From Clostridia bacterium (lineage in GTDB: Bacteria; Bacillota; Clostridia; Peptostreptococcales; Anaerovoracaceae), in the NCBI GenBank assembly GCA_900754795.1, contig CAAEEA010000046.1, positions 1-44,180 of the forward strand: 44,180 nt of DNA. The letters run 5' to 3'. Numbering within the stretch: the stretch's first letter is position 1; each line of letters starts with the position of its first letter. The position numbers were made by a program, and so were the translations under genes. Below are positions 9,472-17,977 of this stretch, in pieces. Below the pieces are notes generated by a model. It worked only from the letters and a program-made list of their open reading frames with translations, was not told the origin of the DNA and searched no databases.

Positions 9472-10086
9472 ATGTCCGTGTTAAAATTCATACTTCTTGT
9501 GGCCGTAGCGTATCTGATCGGCAATATTTCACCGTCGATAATAATGGGCAGGCTTCAGGGAGTTGACATCAAAAAAGAAGGAAGCGGCAACGCCGGAACC
9601 ACCAACGCGCTGAGAGTTTTGGGCAAAAAAGCCGCCGTCATCACCCTTATAATTGACATAGGAAAAGGCGTACTGGCCGTTTATCTCGGAATGAGACTGG
9701 GAAATTACGACATAGGTCTTACATGCGCCCTTGCTGTGTTCTGCGGTCATATATGGCCGTGCTTTTACAATTTTAAAGGGGGAAAAGGCGTTGCCACCGC
9801 TTTTGGCGCGATACTCGCCGTGAACTGGATACTTACCCTTATCACCCTGGGAGTTGTGGCCGCGGCCGTGCTGCTGTCAAGACGCATGTCCGTGGGTTCG
9901 GTACTGGGGGCGGTATCTTTTCCGGTAACGTGCTGGTTTCTGGAACCGGGATTTGTTTATCTCGGGAGTTTTATGGCGCTGATTGTACTCATAAAGCATA
10001 TACCTAACATAAGGAGACTGATAAAAGGCGAAGAGCCTAAACTTTTCAGTAAGAAAGAAGATAAGAAACAAGATGGAGAAAAATAA
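9472..10086 (+). CDS. plsY: Glycerol-3-phosphate acyltransferase PlsY
   Basis: Membrane enzyme that moves the acyl group from acyl-phosphate (made by PlsX) to position 1 of glycerol-3-phosphate, giving lysophosphatidic acid. The 204-residue protein has about five transmembrane segments and the three family motifs: SGNAGTTNALRVLGKKAA near residues 38-55, FKGGKGVATAFG near residues 101-112, and a C-terminal IKHIPNIRRLIKGEE segment. It starts one base after der, with AAGGAGG at 9460-9466, and its last 14 nt overlap gpsA, which makes its glycerol-3-phosphate substrate. Confidence 0.96.
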   Translation: MSVLKFILLVAVAYLIGNISPSIIMGRLQGVDIKKEGSGNAGTTNALRVLGKKAAVITLIIDIGKGVLAVYLGMRLGNYDIGLTCALAVFCGHIWPCFYNFKGGKGVATAFGAILAVNWILTLITLGVVAAAVLLSRRMSVGSVLGAVSFPVTCWFLEPGFVYLGSFMALIVLIKHIPNIRRLIKGEEPKLFSKKEDKKQDGEK

Positions 10087-11077
10087 GATAGCAGTGATAG
10101 GAGCCGGCAGTTTCGGCACATCTCTTGCCATGCTCCTCACCGGCAAAGGGCATGAGGTATGTCTCTGGGGACGAAAGGAAGCCCTGGTGGAACTTATGCG
10201 GGAAACGGGGGAAAACCCTCACTATCTTCCGGGAGTCAGGCTTCCGGAGGAGCTTAAAGTGACCGGAGATATGGGAAAAGCCCTGAAAAACGCGGAAATT
10301 GCCCTTTTCGCCGTGCCTGCCCAGAGTTTCCGGCAGGTTTATCAAGAGGCGTCCGGATATATGGGCGATGATACGGTCACGGTAAATGTGGCAAAAGGCA
10401 TAGAGAAAAACAGTCTTATGAGGATGTCAGAGATAGCCTCGCAGATAAGACCGGGCTCTGAATATGTTACTCTTTCAGGACCGTCCCACGCGGAAGAAGT
10501 GGCGCGGAACATGCCTACCATAGTCGCCGTGGCCTCGGCTGATCCCGGCTGCGCCATAAGGATGCAGGAAGTTTTTAACACCGACAGGTTCAGGGTTTAT
10601 ACCAACGATGACGTCACCGGCGTTGAACTTGGGGGCGCCCTTAAAAATATCATTGCCCTGGGAGCAGGTATTTCCGACGGCATGGGATTCGGCGACAACG
10701 CCAAAGCCGCCATGATGACAAGAGGGCTGACAGAAATGCGCCGCCTCGGGATCGCCATGGGAGCGCAAGACGGTACTTTCGCGGGAATAACCGGGCTCGG
10801 GGATCTCATAGTCACATGTACCAGTATGCATTCCCGCAACCGCAGATGCGGCATACTCCTTGGCAAAGGCGTGGGAGCTCAGGAAGCCGTCAGAGAAGTT
10901 GGAATGGTCGTAGAAGGGATTTCCACGGCGGAGGCGGCCGAAGCCCTGGCGCGCAAATACGGCATTGAGATGCCTATAACCGAGAACATCTGCGCTCTTA
11001 TAAGAGGAGAGATCACGCCCCATGACGCGGTCGAGGCGCTTATGGGACGCGAGACGAAAAACGAGATGCATATTTAA
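10073..11077 (+). CDS. gpsA: Glycerol-3-phosphate dehydrogenase [NAD(P)+]
   Basis: Reduces dihydroxyacetone phosphate to sn-glycerol-3-phosphate, the backbone used by PlsY encoded just upstream. The 334-residue protein opens with the Rossmann motif GAGSFGTSLAMLL, has LSGPSHAEEVA near residue 138, the catalytic-lysine segment GGALKNIIALGAGISDG near residues 187-203, and the C-terminal all-alpha domain with GLGDLIVTCTS. The start overlaps the end of plsY, and the TAA stop shares a base with a possible upstream start of miaB. Confidence 0.96.
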   Translation: MEKNKIAVIGAGSFGTSLAMLLTGKGHEVCLWGRKEALVELMRETGENPHYLPGVRLPEELKVTGDMGKALKNAEIALFAVPAQSFRQVYQEASGYMGDDTVTVNVAKGIEKNSLMRMSEIASQIRPGSEYVTLSGPSHAEEVARNMPTIVAVASADPGCAIRMQEVFNTDRFRVYTNDDVTGVELGGALKNIIALGAGISDGMGFGDNAKAAMMTRGLTEMRRLGIAMGAQDGTFAGITGLGDLIVTCTSMHSRNRRCGILLGKGVGAQEAVREVGMVVEGISTAEAAEALARKYGIEMPITENICALIRGEITPHDAVEALMGRETKNEMHI

Positions 11078-11100
11078 TGATAATCACCGGGAGGAAGATC

Positions 11101-12441
11101 TTGAGTCAGGAAAGGACTTTTTATATAACCACTTTTGGCTGTCAGATGAACGAGCATGATTCGGAGATAATGGCGGGTCTGCTGAAAGAAAACGGATATC
11201 GCCAGGCAGCTTCAAGGGATGAGGCGAATATAGTCATTTTTAATACATGCAGTATACGGGAAAACGCTGACAAGCGTTTTTTCGGCACTCTGGGTCAGTT
11301 AAAGCACAGAAAGGAAGCCGAAAAAGACGACCTTACCGTCTGCGTGTGCGGCTGCATGATGCAGCAGCAGCACATCACCGATGAGCTCAAAGCCAGGTAT
11401 CCGTGGGTTGACGTAGTATTTGGAACTCATAATTTCCATGAGCTTCCAAAACTGCTGGATAATTTATATACGGAAAAAGAAAAACAGTTTGACGTGTGGC
11501 CCGACGGCGGTATAACGGAAGGACTGCCTGCCGAAAGACTTTACCGTCACCGGAGCTTTGTCAATATAATGTACGGCTGCAATAACTTCTGCAGCTATTG
11601 CATCGTGCCTTATACAAGAGGCCGGGAGAGAAGCCGCAGGCCTGAAGATATATACAGGGAAGTGTGCTCTCTTGCCGCCGACGGAGTCAGGGAAGTAACG
11701 CTGCTCGGTCAGAACGTCAATTCTTACAAAGGGGAGACGGCAGACGGTACTGCCGCTGATTTTACGGACCTTATTTACATGCTTGCCGGAATCGACGGTA
11801 TAGAACGGATCAGATTTATGACCAGTCACCCAAAAGATCTGTCTGATAAACTGATAAAAGCTTTTGGTGAAGTGGACAAATTGTGCAAATATATTCATCT
11901 CCCCGTGCAGTCAGGTTCTGACGCCGTCTTAAAGGCCATGAACAGAAAATATACAAGAGAAAAATATTTTGATCTCGTATGCAAACTGAGAGAGACGGTG
12001 CCGGAAATCGCCATATCCACAGATATAATCGTCGGTTTTCCGGGAGAGACGGAAAAAGACTTTGAAGATACTCTTGATCTCGCCGGTCGAGTGGGGTTTG
12101 ATTCAGCTTTTACATTTCTTTATTCAATAAGGAAAGGAACTCCCGCGGCAGGATACGAAGATCAGGTTCCCGACGACATAAAACACGAGCGCTTTAACCG
12201 GCTCGTTGAAGTGATAAACCGCTCCGCGGCTGAGAAAAACGGGGCCTGCGTGGGAAGGGAACAGGTCGTTCTCACCGACGGCAGGAGCCGTAACGGCTCA
12301 GGAACATGGGAAGGTCGAACTGACGGTTTCAAACTTGTAAATTTTGCCGGGGACGGAGATCTGACCGGCAGATTTGTCAGAGTCAGAATAACGGGAGCCA
12401 ATACTTTCAGCCTGAGCGGCGAACTGATTTTATCCGAATAA
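11101..12441 (+). CDS. miaB: tRNA-2-methylthio-N6-dimethylallyladenosine synthase MiaB
   Basis: Radical-SAM methylthiotransferase that adds a methylthio group to i6A37 of tRNAs reading UNN codons. The order is an N-terminal UPF0004 domain with TFGCQMNEHDSE, a radical-SAM core with CNNFCSYC (Cys-x3-Cys-x2-Cys) near residues 157-164, then a C-terminal TRAM domain. I choose TTG 11101 (446 residues) because GGGAGG at 11089-11094 is ideally placed and it yields the family-like start MSQERTFYITTFGCQ. The in-frame ATG at 11077, overlapping the gpsA stop, would add eight residues and has no clear ribosome binding site. Its place between gpsA and spoIVA is less usual. Confidence 0.95.
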   Translation: MSQERTFYITTFGCQMNEHDSEIMAGLLKENGYRQAASRDEANIVIFNTCSIRENADKRFFGTLGQLKHRKEAEKDDLTVCVCGCMMQQQHITDELKARYPWVDVVFGTHNFHELPKLLDNLYTEKEKQFDVWPDGGITEGLPAERLYRHRSFVNIMYGCNNFCSYCIVPYTRGRERSRRPEDIYREVCSLAADGVREVTLLGQNVNSYKGETADGTAADFTDLIYMLAGIDGIERIRFMTSHPKDLSDKLIKAFGEVDKLCKYIHLPVQSGSDAVLKAMNRKYTREKYFDLVCKLRETVPEIAISTDIIVGFPGETEKDFEDTLDLAGRVGFDSAFTFLYSIRKGTPAAGYEDQVPDDIKHERFNRLVEVINRSAAEKNGACVGREQVVLTDGRSRNGSGTWEGRTDGFKLVNFAGDGDLTGRFVRVRITGANTFSLSGELILSE

Positions 12442-12463
12442 TTTTCTGATCCCGCCATATATT
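12436..12463 (+). promoter_or_regulatory. Possible sigma-E (mother-cell) promoter of spoIVA
   Basis: GAATAATT at 12436-12443 and CATATATT at 12456-12463 resemble the sigma-E -35 and -10 boxes (roughly KMATATTT and CATACAAT). The ATA core lies 15 bp before the CAT, within the expected range. The -10 begins 41 nt before the spoIVA ATG. spoIVA is a sigma-E gene in Bacillus subtilis, which is why this weak match is worth recording. Confidence 0.45.
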
Positions 12464-12496
12464 TGTCTTATCAGGACGAATATGCGGAGGGATTAT

Positions 12497-13975
12497 ATGA
12501 TAAACACATCAATCTATCAGGATATCGCGGAGCGGGCAGGAGGAGACATATATGTGGGTGTCGTCGGTCCCGTCCGCACGGGAAAATCGACTTTCATCAG
12601 AAGATTTATGGATGTGCTGGTATTTCCGAATATGGCGAGTCCTTATGAGAAAACCAGAGTTACTGACGAACTTCCCCAGAGCGGCGAAGGGAAGACCATA
12701 ACCACAACAGAACCAAAGTTCATACCGCCTGAAGCGGTTAGAGTAAACACGAGATCCGGGGCAGGATTCAACGTCAGGCTTGTCGACTGTGTGGGATATA
12801 TGGTGCCCGGCGCCCTGGGAAATACGGAAGAAGGCAGAGAGCGCATGGTGAACACGCCGTGGTCCGAAGAAAAGATTCCTTTTACAAAAGCGGCGGAAGT
12901 TGGCACGGAAAAAGTTATCAGAGATCATTCTGTGGTCGGCGTAGTCGTTACATGCGACGGAAGCTTCGGAGAACTTCCCCGGGCTGCGTTTGAGGAAGCC
13001 GAGGAAAAAACAGTAGGTCAGCTGAAAGAGCTGCATAAACCTTTTGTAGTTATACTTAATTCGGCCACACCTCAGAGCGCCAGGAGCAAGGAGCTTGCTT
13101 CCTCCCTCCGGCAGCGCTATCAGGTACCTGTTCTGCTGCTGAACTGCCAGAAGATGACAGAAGAAGGATTTGAGGAAATCTTTGAAAAGCTCATATACCA
13201 GTTTCCTGCTTCGCAGATCAGATTTAACCTGCCCGGATACATGGACGCTCTGCCGCGGGATCACTGGATAAAAGCGACTATGACAGAGAAGATAAAAGAA
13301 TGGATGAATTCTTTTGATAATATCGGTCAGGTTATCGATAGCTGCAACGACATTTCCGACGGCAGGATCATAAAAGCGGCACGGGCAGGCAGAGCCGACA
13401 TGTCTAAAGGAGTAGTCACCATAGAGCCTGTAATGGAGCCGTCTCTTTATTACAAAGTTATTGAGGAAATGGTGGAAGAGCCGGTGTCGGACGACAGACA
13501 CCTTTTCAGACTGCTCAGAGAATACACCGCGGCCAAGAAAGCTTATGACAACATTAAGGGCGCCTTAAATGAGGCCGAGACCGCGGACTACGGCATAGTC
13601 GCCCCGAGACTGTCGGAAATGATCCTCGAAAAGCCGGAAGTATTCAGACAGGGCAGCAAGTACGGAGTAAGGATGAAAGCCAAAGCTCCGTGTCTGCATA
13701 TCATAAAGACGGATATTTCCACGGAAGTGTCACCCCTCGTAGGCACCGAAAGTCAGTCAGCCGAGCTTGCCGATTCTCTGACACGTCAGTTTGAAGAGGG
13801 AGGCTCTGATATATGGGAGACCAATCTCTTCGGTAAATCTCTCAGGGATATGGTGACTGAACAGATGGAAGCAAAGGTAAACGATGTTCCCGATTCGCTG
13901 AGGGTGAAAGTCCAAAGATCATTGCAGAAGATAAGCGACGAGGGAAAAGATTATTTTATCTGCATAATATTGTAA
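12497..13975 (+). CDS. spoIVA: Stage IV sporulation protein A, spore coat ATPase
   Basis: SpoIVA polymerises on the forespore surface using ATP and forms the base on which the coat is built; it also affects cortex formation. The 492-residue length equals that of B. subtilis SpoIVA. The N terminus has a Walker A loop GPVRTGKST near residues 23-31 in a TRAFAC-like domain, followed by a middle domain and the conserved C terminus ending FICIIL. ATG 12497 follows GGAGGG (12486-12491); an ATG 15 nt upstream lacks spacing to any ribosome binding site. This gene is a strong marker that the organism forms endospores. Confidence 0.97.
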   Translation: MINTSIYQDIAERAGGDIYVGVVGPVRTGKSTFIRRFMDVLVFPNMASPYEKTRVTDELPQSGEGKTITTTEPKFIPPEAVRVNTRSGAGFNVRLVDCVGYMVPGALGNTEEGRERMVNTPWSEEKIPFTKAAEVGTEKVIRDHSVVGVVVTCDGSFGELPRAAFEEAEEKTVGQLKELHKPFVVILNSATPQSARSKELASSLRQRYQVPVLLLNCQKMTEEGFEEIFEKLIYQFPASQIRFNLPGYMDALPRDHWIKATMTEKIKEWMNSFDNIGQVIDSCNDISDGRIIKAARAGRADMSKGVVTIEPVMEPSLYYKVIEEMVEEPVSDDRHLFRLLREYTAAKKAYDNIKGALNEAETADYGIVAPRLSEMILEKPEVFRQGSKYGVRMKAKAPCLHIIKTDISTEVSPLVGTESQSAELADSLTRQFEEGGSDIWETNLFGKSLRDMVTEQMEAKVNDVPDSLRVKVQRSLQKISDEGKDYFICIIL

Positions 13976-14006
13976 GGACAGAAGGTATCACATTTTTCAA
14001 AAAGCG

Positions 14007-14012
14007 TATAAT
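14007..14012 (+). promoter_or_regulatory. TATAAT box only 7 nt before the MFS start codon
   Basis: A perfect -10 hexamer at 14007-14012 ends 7 nt before ATG 14020, so transcription would begin at or next to the start codon. No convincing -35 is seen 17 bp upstream, and no ribosome binding site precedes the ATG. Confidence 0.35.
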
Positions 14013-14019
14013 AACACTT

Positions 14020-15384
14020 ATGAAAAAGAGTGATGAAAAAAAGGGAGCTGTCCTGGTGTCGGTCACGACGTCATTTATCTCTTCATTTATGGGGAGCGCT
14101 CTCAATCTGTCAATACCGGATATAGAAAAAGATTTTGCAGCCGGCGCCGCGGTGTCAGGGTGGGTAATAACCGTATATATGCTGACATGCGCGGCGCTGA
14201 CCGTTCCTTTCGGCAGACTGGCCGAGATACGAAGACGGACGGCGATACTCCGTGCCGGGATATTTTTGTTCGCTTTCGCGTCGGCTGCTGCCTTTTTTTC
14301 GTGGAACTTTTATTCTCTGATCGCGTTCAGAGCCATACAGGGAACGGGCGCTTCAATGATGTTCAGCACCAATATGGCCGTGCTTGTAGACGCTTTTGAC
14401 GAAGAAGAGCGGGGAAAAGTTATAGGTCTATCTACAGCGTCGACATATCTGGGACTTGCGGCCGGACCTCTGGCGGGAGGATTTATCAATCATCTTTTCG
14501 GCTGGAATATGATCTTCGCGGTCAGCGCCGCGGTTTCGGCGCCGGCTTTTTTTGCCGCTGTAAAAAAACTGCCTCCCGGAAAAACCGGTCCCGGAAAGAT
14601 AAGGGACAAGACCGGGATGGTTCTTTACCCGGCGTCGGTGGCGGGAATCATGTACGGTCTTTCTTCTGTTTGTGTTTCTGAAAAATGGCCTTATGCGCTG
14701 GCGGCGGGATCTGTGCTGATGTTCTTTTTTATAAAAACAGAACTGAAGGCAAAAGACCCCCTTCTTGACATAAGGGCTATGGCACGAAACAGCTGTTATC
14801 TCAGAACGAACCTGTCGGCGATGTTATGTTACGGATCGGTATTTGCCATGAACTACCTGCTTTCTGTGTATCTGCAATCCGTAACAGGCATAGGGTCCGG
14901 GAAAGCCGGTGTCATACTTGTAATACCGTCTGCGCTCATGGCGGTTCTTTCGCCTCTGTCGGGAAAGCTTTCGGACAGATATCCCGCCCATCTGATGACT
15001 TCGACAGGTATGGCAATGTGTGCCGGCGCGATGATAATGCTTATGTTTCTGAAAGAAGACAGCGGACTTGCGGCGGTGACGGCGCCTCTTGTCATATGCG
15101 GGACAGGTTCGGCGCTGTTCATGTCACCTAACGCGCGGTCTGTGATGTCTTCCGTAGAAAGGGAAGATCACGGGGTAGCGTCGTCAGTCCTGGCTACCAT
15201 GCGCTCTGCGGGGCATACGGCGGCTATGGCGGCGGTGACTTCAGTTACAGGCGCGGCGGCCGGAAACGTAAGTTTTGAAGAGGCAGGAGCCGCAACGGTA
15301 ACAGAGATCGTGAATATTTCGTTTTTTATTTTTGCCGCAGCCTGTATACTGGCTTTTTTTATGGCGTTAAAGAGAAAAGTATGA
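14020..15384 (+). CDS. MFS drug transporter, DHA2 (EmrB/QacA-like) type
   Basis: Proton-coupled membrane exporter, probably for amphipathic or toxic compounds; the substrate cannot be told from sequence. The 454 residues form at least 12 and perhaps 14 membrane segments. The A-like motif GRLAEIRRRTAIL follows the second segment, the R-A-I-Q-G-T-G motif (residues near 108) is in the fourth, and the exporter-specific motif C GPLAGGFINHLFGWNMIF is near residues 151-168. ATG 14020 has no ribosome binding site, and a TATAAT lies just upstream, so its mRNA may be leaderless. No regulator is adjacent; it sits between spoIVA and the cls operon. Confidence 0.88.
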   Translation: MKKSDEKKGAVLVSVTTSFISSFMGSALNLSIPDIEKDFAAGAAVSGWVITVYMLTCAALTVPFGRLAEIRRRTAILRAGIFLFAFASAAAFFSWNFYSLIAFRAIQGTGASMMFSTNMAVLVDAFDEEERGKVIGLSTASTYLGLAAGPLAGGFINHLFGWNMIFAVSAAVSAPAFFAAVKKLPPGKTGPGKIRDKTGMVLYPASVAGIMYGLSSVCVSEKWPYALAAGSVLMFFFIKTELKAKDPLLDIRAMARNSCYLRTNLSAMLCYGSVFAMNYLLSVYLQSVTGIGSGKAGVILVIPSALMAVLSPLSGKLSDRYPAHLMTSTGMAMCAGAMIMLMFLKEDSGLAAVTAPLVICGTGSALFMSPNARSVMSSVEREDHGVASSVLATMRSAGHTAAMAAVTSVTGAAAGNVSFEEAGAATVTEIVNISFFIFAAACILAFFMALKRKV

Positions 15385-15390
15385 TACAAT
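15382..15390 (+). promoter_or_regulatory. Possible extended -10 promoter for the cls operon
   Basis: TGATACAAT at 15382-15390 fits an extended -10 (TGn plus TACAAT). It overlaps the end of the MFS gene and gives a leader of about 60 nt before cls. No good -35 is seen, as is common for extended -10 promoters. Confidence 0.4.
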
Positions 15391-15457
15391 AAATTTCAAA
15401 GATCGCAGAAGACAGCCGTCTGAAGCGAAGTTTTACACGAGGCAGACAAGAGAAGAA

Positions 15458-16921
15458 ATGGAAGCGGTTTGGAATTTTATCACGGGACTTTTTGAATCAT
15501 CAATGGCGCTGTACGTCATAAACTTTATCCTGATTTTTACAGTAATATTCAATGAGCGCAAGGCGCCGTCCGCCACGCTGGCGTGGATAATGGTACTCGC
15601 GTTTATACCTATAGTCGGATTTATTTTTTACCTGGTATTTAACCAGAACCTTTCACGCCGTAAGATCAGCAGGCTTACGGAGAGGGAGGAAATTGCCGCC
15701 GGCGGCGCCCTCAAAAAACAGATGGCCGCAATGGATTCCGGAGAATATGAATTCAGCTCAAAGAGCGCCGTAAGGTGGAGACATCTGATTAAACTGAATC
15801 AGGGATACGGACGGTCATATTATACTCAGGACAATTCTGTCAGACTGTTTACAGACGGAAGGGAACTGCTCGAAAACATGATTTCCGATATCAAAGAGGC
15901 CAGAGAGACGATAAACGTCGAATATTATATCCTCAAAGCTGACAAGATAGGACGCCGCTTTATCAACGTCCTGACCGAAAAGGCTAAAGAAGGAGTAGAA
16001 GTAAGACTGCTTCTTGACGCTCTGGGAAGCAGATATATAAACAGGTGGGTACTGAAGGATTATATCAGGGCGGGAGGCAAGATAGGATATTTCTTCAAGC
16101 CTAAATTCATATTTTTCGGCATAAGGTTCAACTACAGAAACCACAGAAAGATCGTGGTGATCGACGATAAGATAGCCTATACCGGAGGATATAATATCGC
16201 GAAAGAGTATGTGGGCGAAAAGAAAAAATTCGGATACTGGCGAGACGATCACGTCAGGATAGAAGGCGGAGCCGTATATGATATCAACGCGAGATTCGTA
16301 ATGGACTGGAGATTTACCACAAAAGAGAATATAGAGCTGATACCTGACGCCTTTTACGATGAATGCAAGGGGGACAAGGGCATACAGATTGTCTCTGCGG
16401 GACCTGACGGCCCCAAAGAAGAAGTAAAGCGGGCTTTCATGAGGATGATAACCTACGCCGAAAAAAATGTATATATACAGACGCCGTATTTCATACCGGA
16501 TTACAGTATCATCGAGTCTCTCAAAATGGCGGCTCAGTCGGGTATAGACGTGAGAGTCATGATACCGTGTATGCCGGATCACATGTTTGTGTACTGGGCA
16601 ACTTATTCGTATGTGGGAGACCTGCTCAGATCGGGAGTCCGGATATTCATATATGATAACGGATTTCTCCATGCCAAAACCCTCGTCGTGGACGGTCAGG
16701 TGGCTACGGTGGGATCGACTAATTTTGACAACAGAAGTTTCAGGCTTAATTTTGAAACAAACGCTTTTGTGTTTGACGAAAAGTTTGCCCGCCTGATGGA
16801 GACTACTTTCAGAAACGATATGGAAAAGGGACATGAGCTCACCCTGGAAGATTACGAAAAGAGAAATGTTATAATAAGAATAAAAGAGTCTATTTCAAGG
16901 CTTATGGCGGATATATTATAA
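15458..16921 (+). CDS. cls: Cardiolipin synthase (phospholipase D family)
   Basis: Condenses two phosphatidylglycerol molecules into cardiolipin at the membrane. The 487-residue protein has two N-terminal membrane segments (about residues 14-34 and 42-64), the PLDc_N linker with FNQNLSRRK, and two HKD motifs: H229-x-K231-x4-D236 and H405-x-K407-x4-D412, the second continuing into GSTNFDNRSFRLNFE. That is the full bacterial Cls architecture. The ribosome binding site is weak (AGAGAAGAA). Only 11 nt separate it from the ATP-grasp gene, so it appears to lead the envelope operon up to 20088. Confidence 0.94.
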   Translation: MEAVWNFITGLFESSMALYVINFILIFTVIFNERKAPSATLAWIMVLAFIPIVGFIFYLVFNQNLSRRKISRLTEREEIAAGGALKKQMAAMDSGEYEFSSKSAVRWRHLIKLNQGYGRSYYTQDNSVRLFTDGRELLENMISDIKEARETINVEYYILKADKIGRRFINVLTEKAKEGVEVRLLLDALGSRYINRWVLKDYIRAGGKIGYFFKPKFIFFGIRFNYRNHRKIVVIDDKIAYTGGYNIAKEYVGEKKKFGYWRDDHVRIEGGAVYDINARFVMDWRFTTKENIELIPDAFYDECKGDKGIQIVSAGPDGPKEEVKRAFMRMITYAEKNVYIQTPYFIPDYSIIESLKMAAQSGIDVRVMIPCMPDHMFVYWATYSYVGDLLRSGVRIFIYDNGFLHAKTLVVDGQVATVGSTNFDNRSFRLNFETNAFVFDEKFARLMETTFRNDMEKGHELTLEDYEKRNVIIRIKESISRLMADIL

Positions 16922-16932
16922 AGGAGGAGAAA

Positions 16933-17955
16933 ATGGAAAACAGACTTCAATATTATATTAGGGTCATAAGAGGGGCGAGCTTCGGCAAGCTTTCAAAGGT
17001 GCTAAACAACGCTCACGAAAGATCCGGGAAAAGCAAATTTTTCATATTGCTCGACATGATAAACTGCACCCTCAGATACGGCTCTGGATATAACGACTAT
17101 GTGATCTTTGAGTTCTGGAACCTTGACCATAAACAGAGAAACACGTATATGACGAGGATGAGGAGCAAGAAGTTCATCATGTTTATGAACGACCATTCAT
17201 ATTCTCATTTCTTTGACAATAAGAACGAATTCAACGAAAAATTCAAAGATTTCATCGGAAGGGAATGCCTTGATCTGGAGACGGTATCTGACGGCGAGGT
17301 AAAGAGATTCTTTGAAACACGGAAAAAAATATTTGCCAAAATGAAAGATCTCAGCTGCGGCATAGGATGCGAGCTTCTTGAAACGGACAAGTTTGAAGAC
17401 GCTGACGCGTTTGTAAAGTACGTCAGGGAAAAAGGCTTTGCCACCATTGAAGATGTGATTGAAAATCATCCTGACGTCGCGAAACTTTATCCCCTTTCGG
17501 TAAACACGCTGAGGCTGATAACTCTTGTTGACGCAAAGGGCGTGCCTCACTGCATATACGGTGTGTTCAAGATGGGCAATAACGGCAGGATAGTCGACAA
17601 CTTCGGCCTCCACGGGCCGGTGGATCTTCAGACGGGAGAATTCCTTTACCCGGCTCATTCGGGAGACACGACGGCCGGACAGCATTTCACCGAACACCCG
17701 TACAGCCACATCAAGCTGGTGGGATATAAAGTCCCTTATGTCAAAGAGGCTGTACAGATGGCTGAAAAAGCCGCGCTGGTAGTACCTCAGATGAGATATA
17801 TAGGATGGGATGTGGCGATAACTCCTACAGGTCCGGCCATAATAGAAGGCAACAATTACTGCGCTCACGATTTCTGGCAGCTTCCGGGCCAGACCCCGGG
17901 CGGAATCGGCATAATGCCGGTAATACAGAAAGTGATACCTGAATTTAAACTCTGA
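16933..17955 (+). CDS. Sugar-transfer-associated ATP-grasp ligase
   Basis: Predicted carboxylate-amine (or similar) ligase of the ATP-grasp superfamily, closest to the family found in polysaccharide clusters (ATPgrasp_ST, PF14397). The recognisable part is the C-terminal half: LPLS-type VNTLRLITLVD near residues 191-202, NFGLHGPVDLQTGEF, then D293 of GWDVAI and E305-G-N307 of IIEGNN, the expected magnesium and ATP ligands. The first 130 residues are variable, with a nucleotide-independent look. AAGGAGG lies at 16921-16927. It stands between cls and the murT/gatD-like genes, so it probably acts on a cell-envelope precursor. Its substrate is unknown; an amino-acid ligation onto a peptidoglycan or glycan precursor is only a guess. 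Confidence 0.85.
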   Translation: MENRLQYYIRVIRGASFGKLSKVLNNAHERSGKSKFFILLDMINCTLRYGSGYNDYVIFEFWNLDHKQRNTYMTRMRSKKFIMFMNDHSYSHFFDNKNEFNEKFKDFIGRECLDLETVSDGEVKRFFETRKKIFAKMKDLSCGIGCELLETDKFEDADAFVKYVREKGFATIEDVIENHPDVAKLYPLSVNTLRLITLVDAKGVPHCIYGVFKMGNNGRIVDNFGLHGPVDLQTGEFLYPAHSGDTTAGQHFTEHPYSHIKLVGYKVPYVKEAVQMAEKAALVVPQMRYIGWDVAITPTGPAIIEGNNYCAHDFWQLPGQTPGGIGIMPVIQKVIPEFKL

Positions 17956-17977
17956 TACCTGAAAGGGATTTTCACAT

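Noticed and set aside
12509..13501. Minus-strand open frame opposite spoIVA
   Set aside because: The plus frame is the full-length SpoIVA; the antisense reading has no family features.
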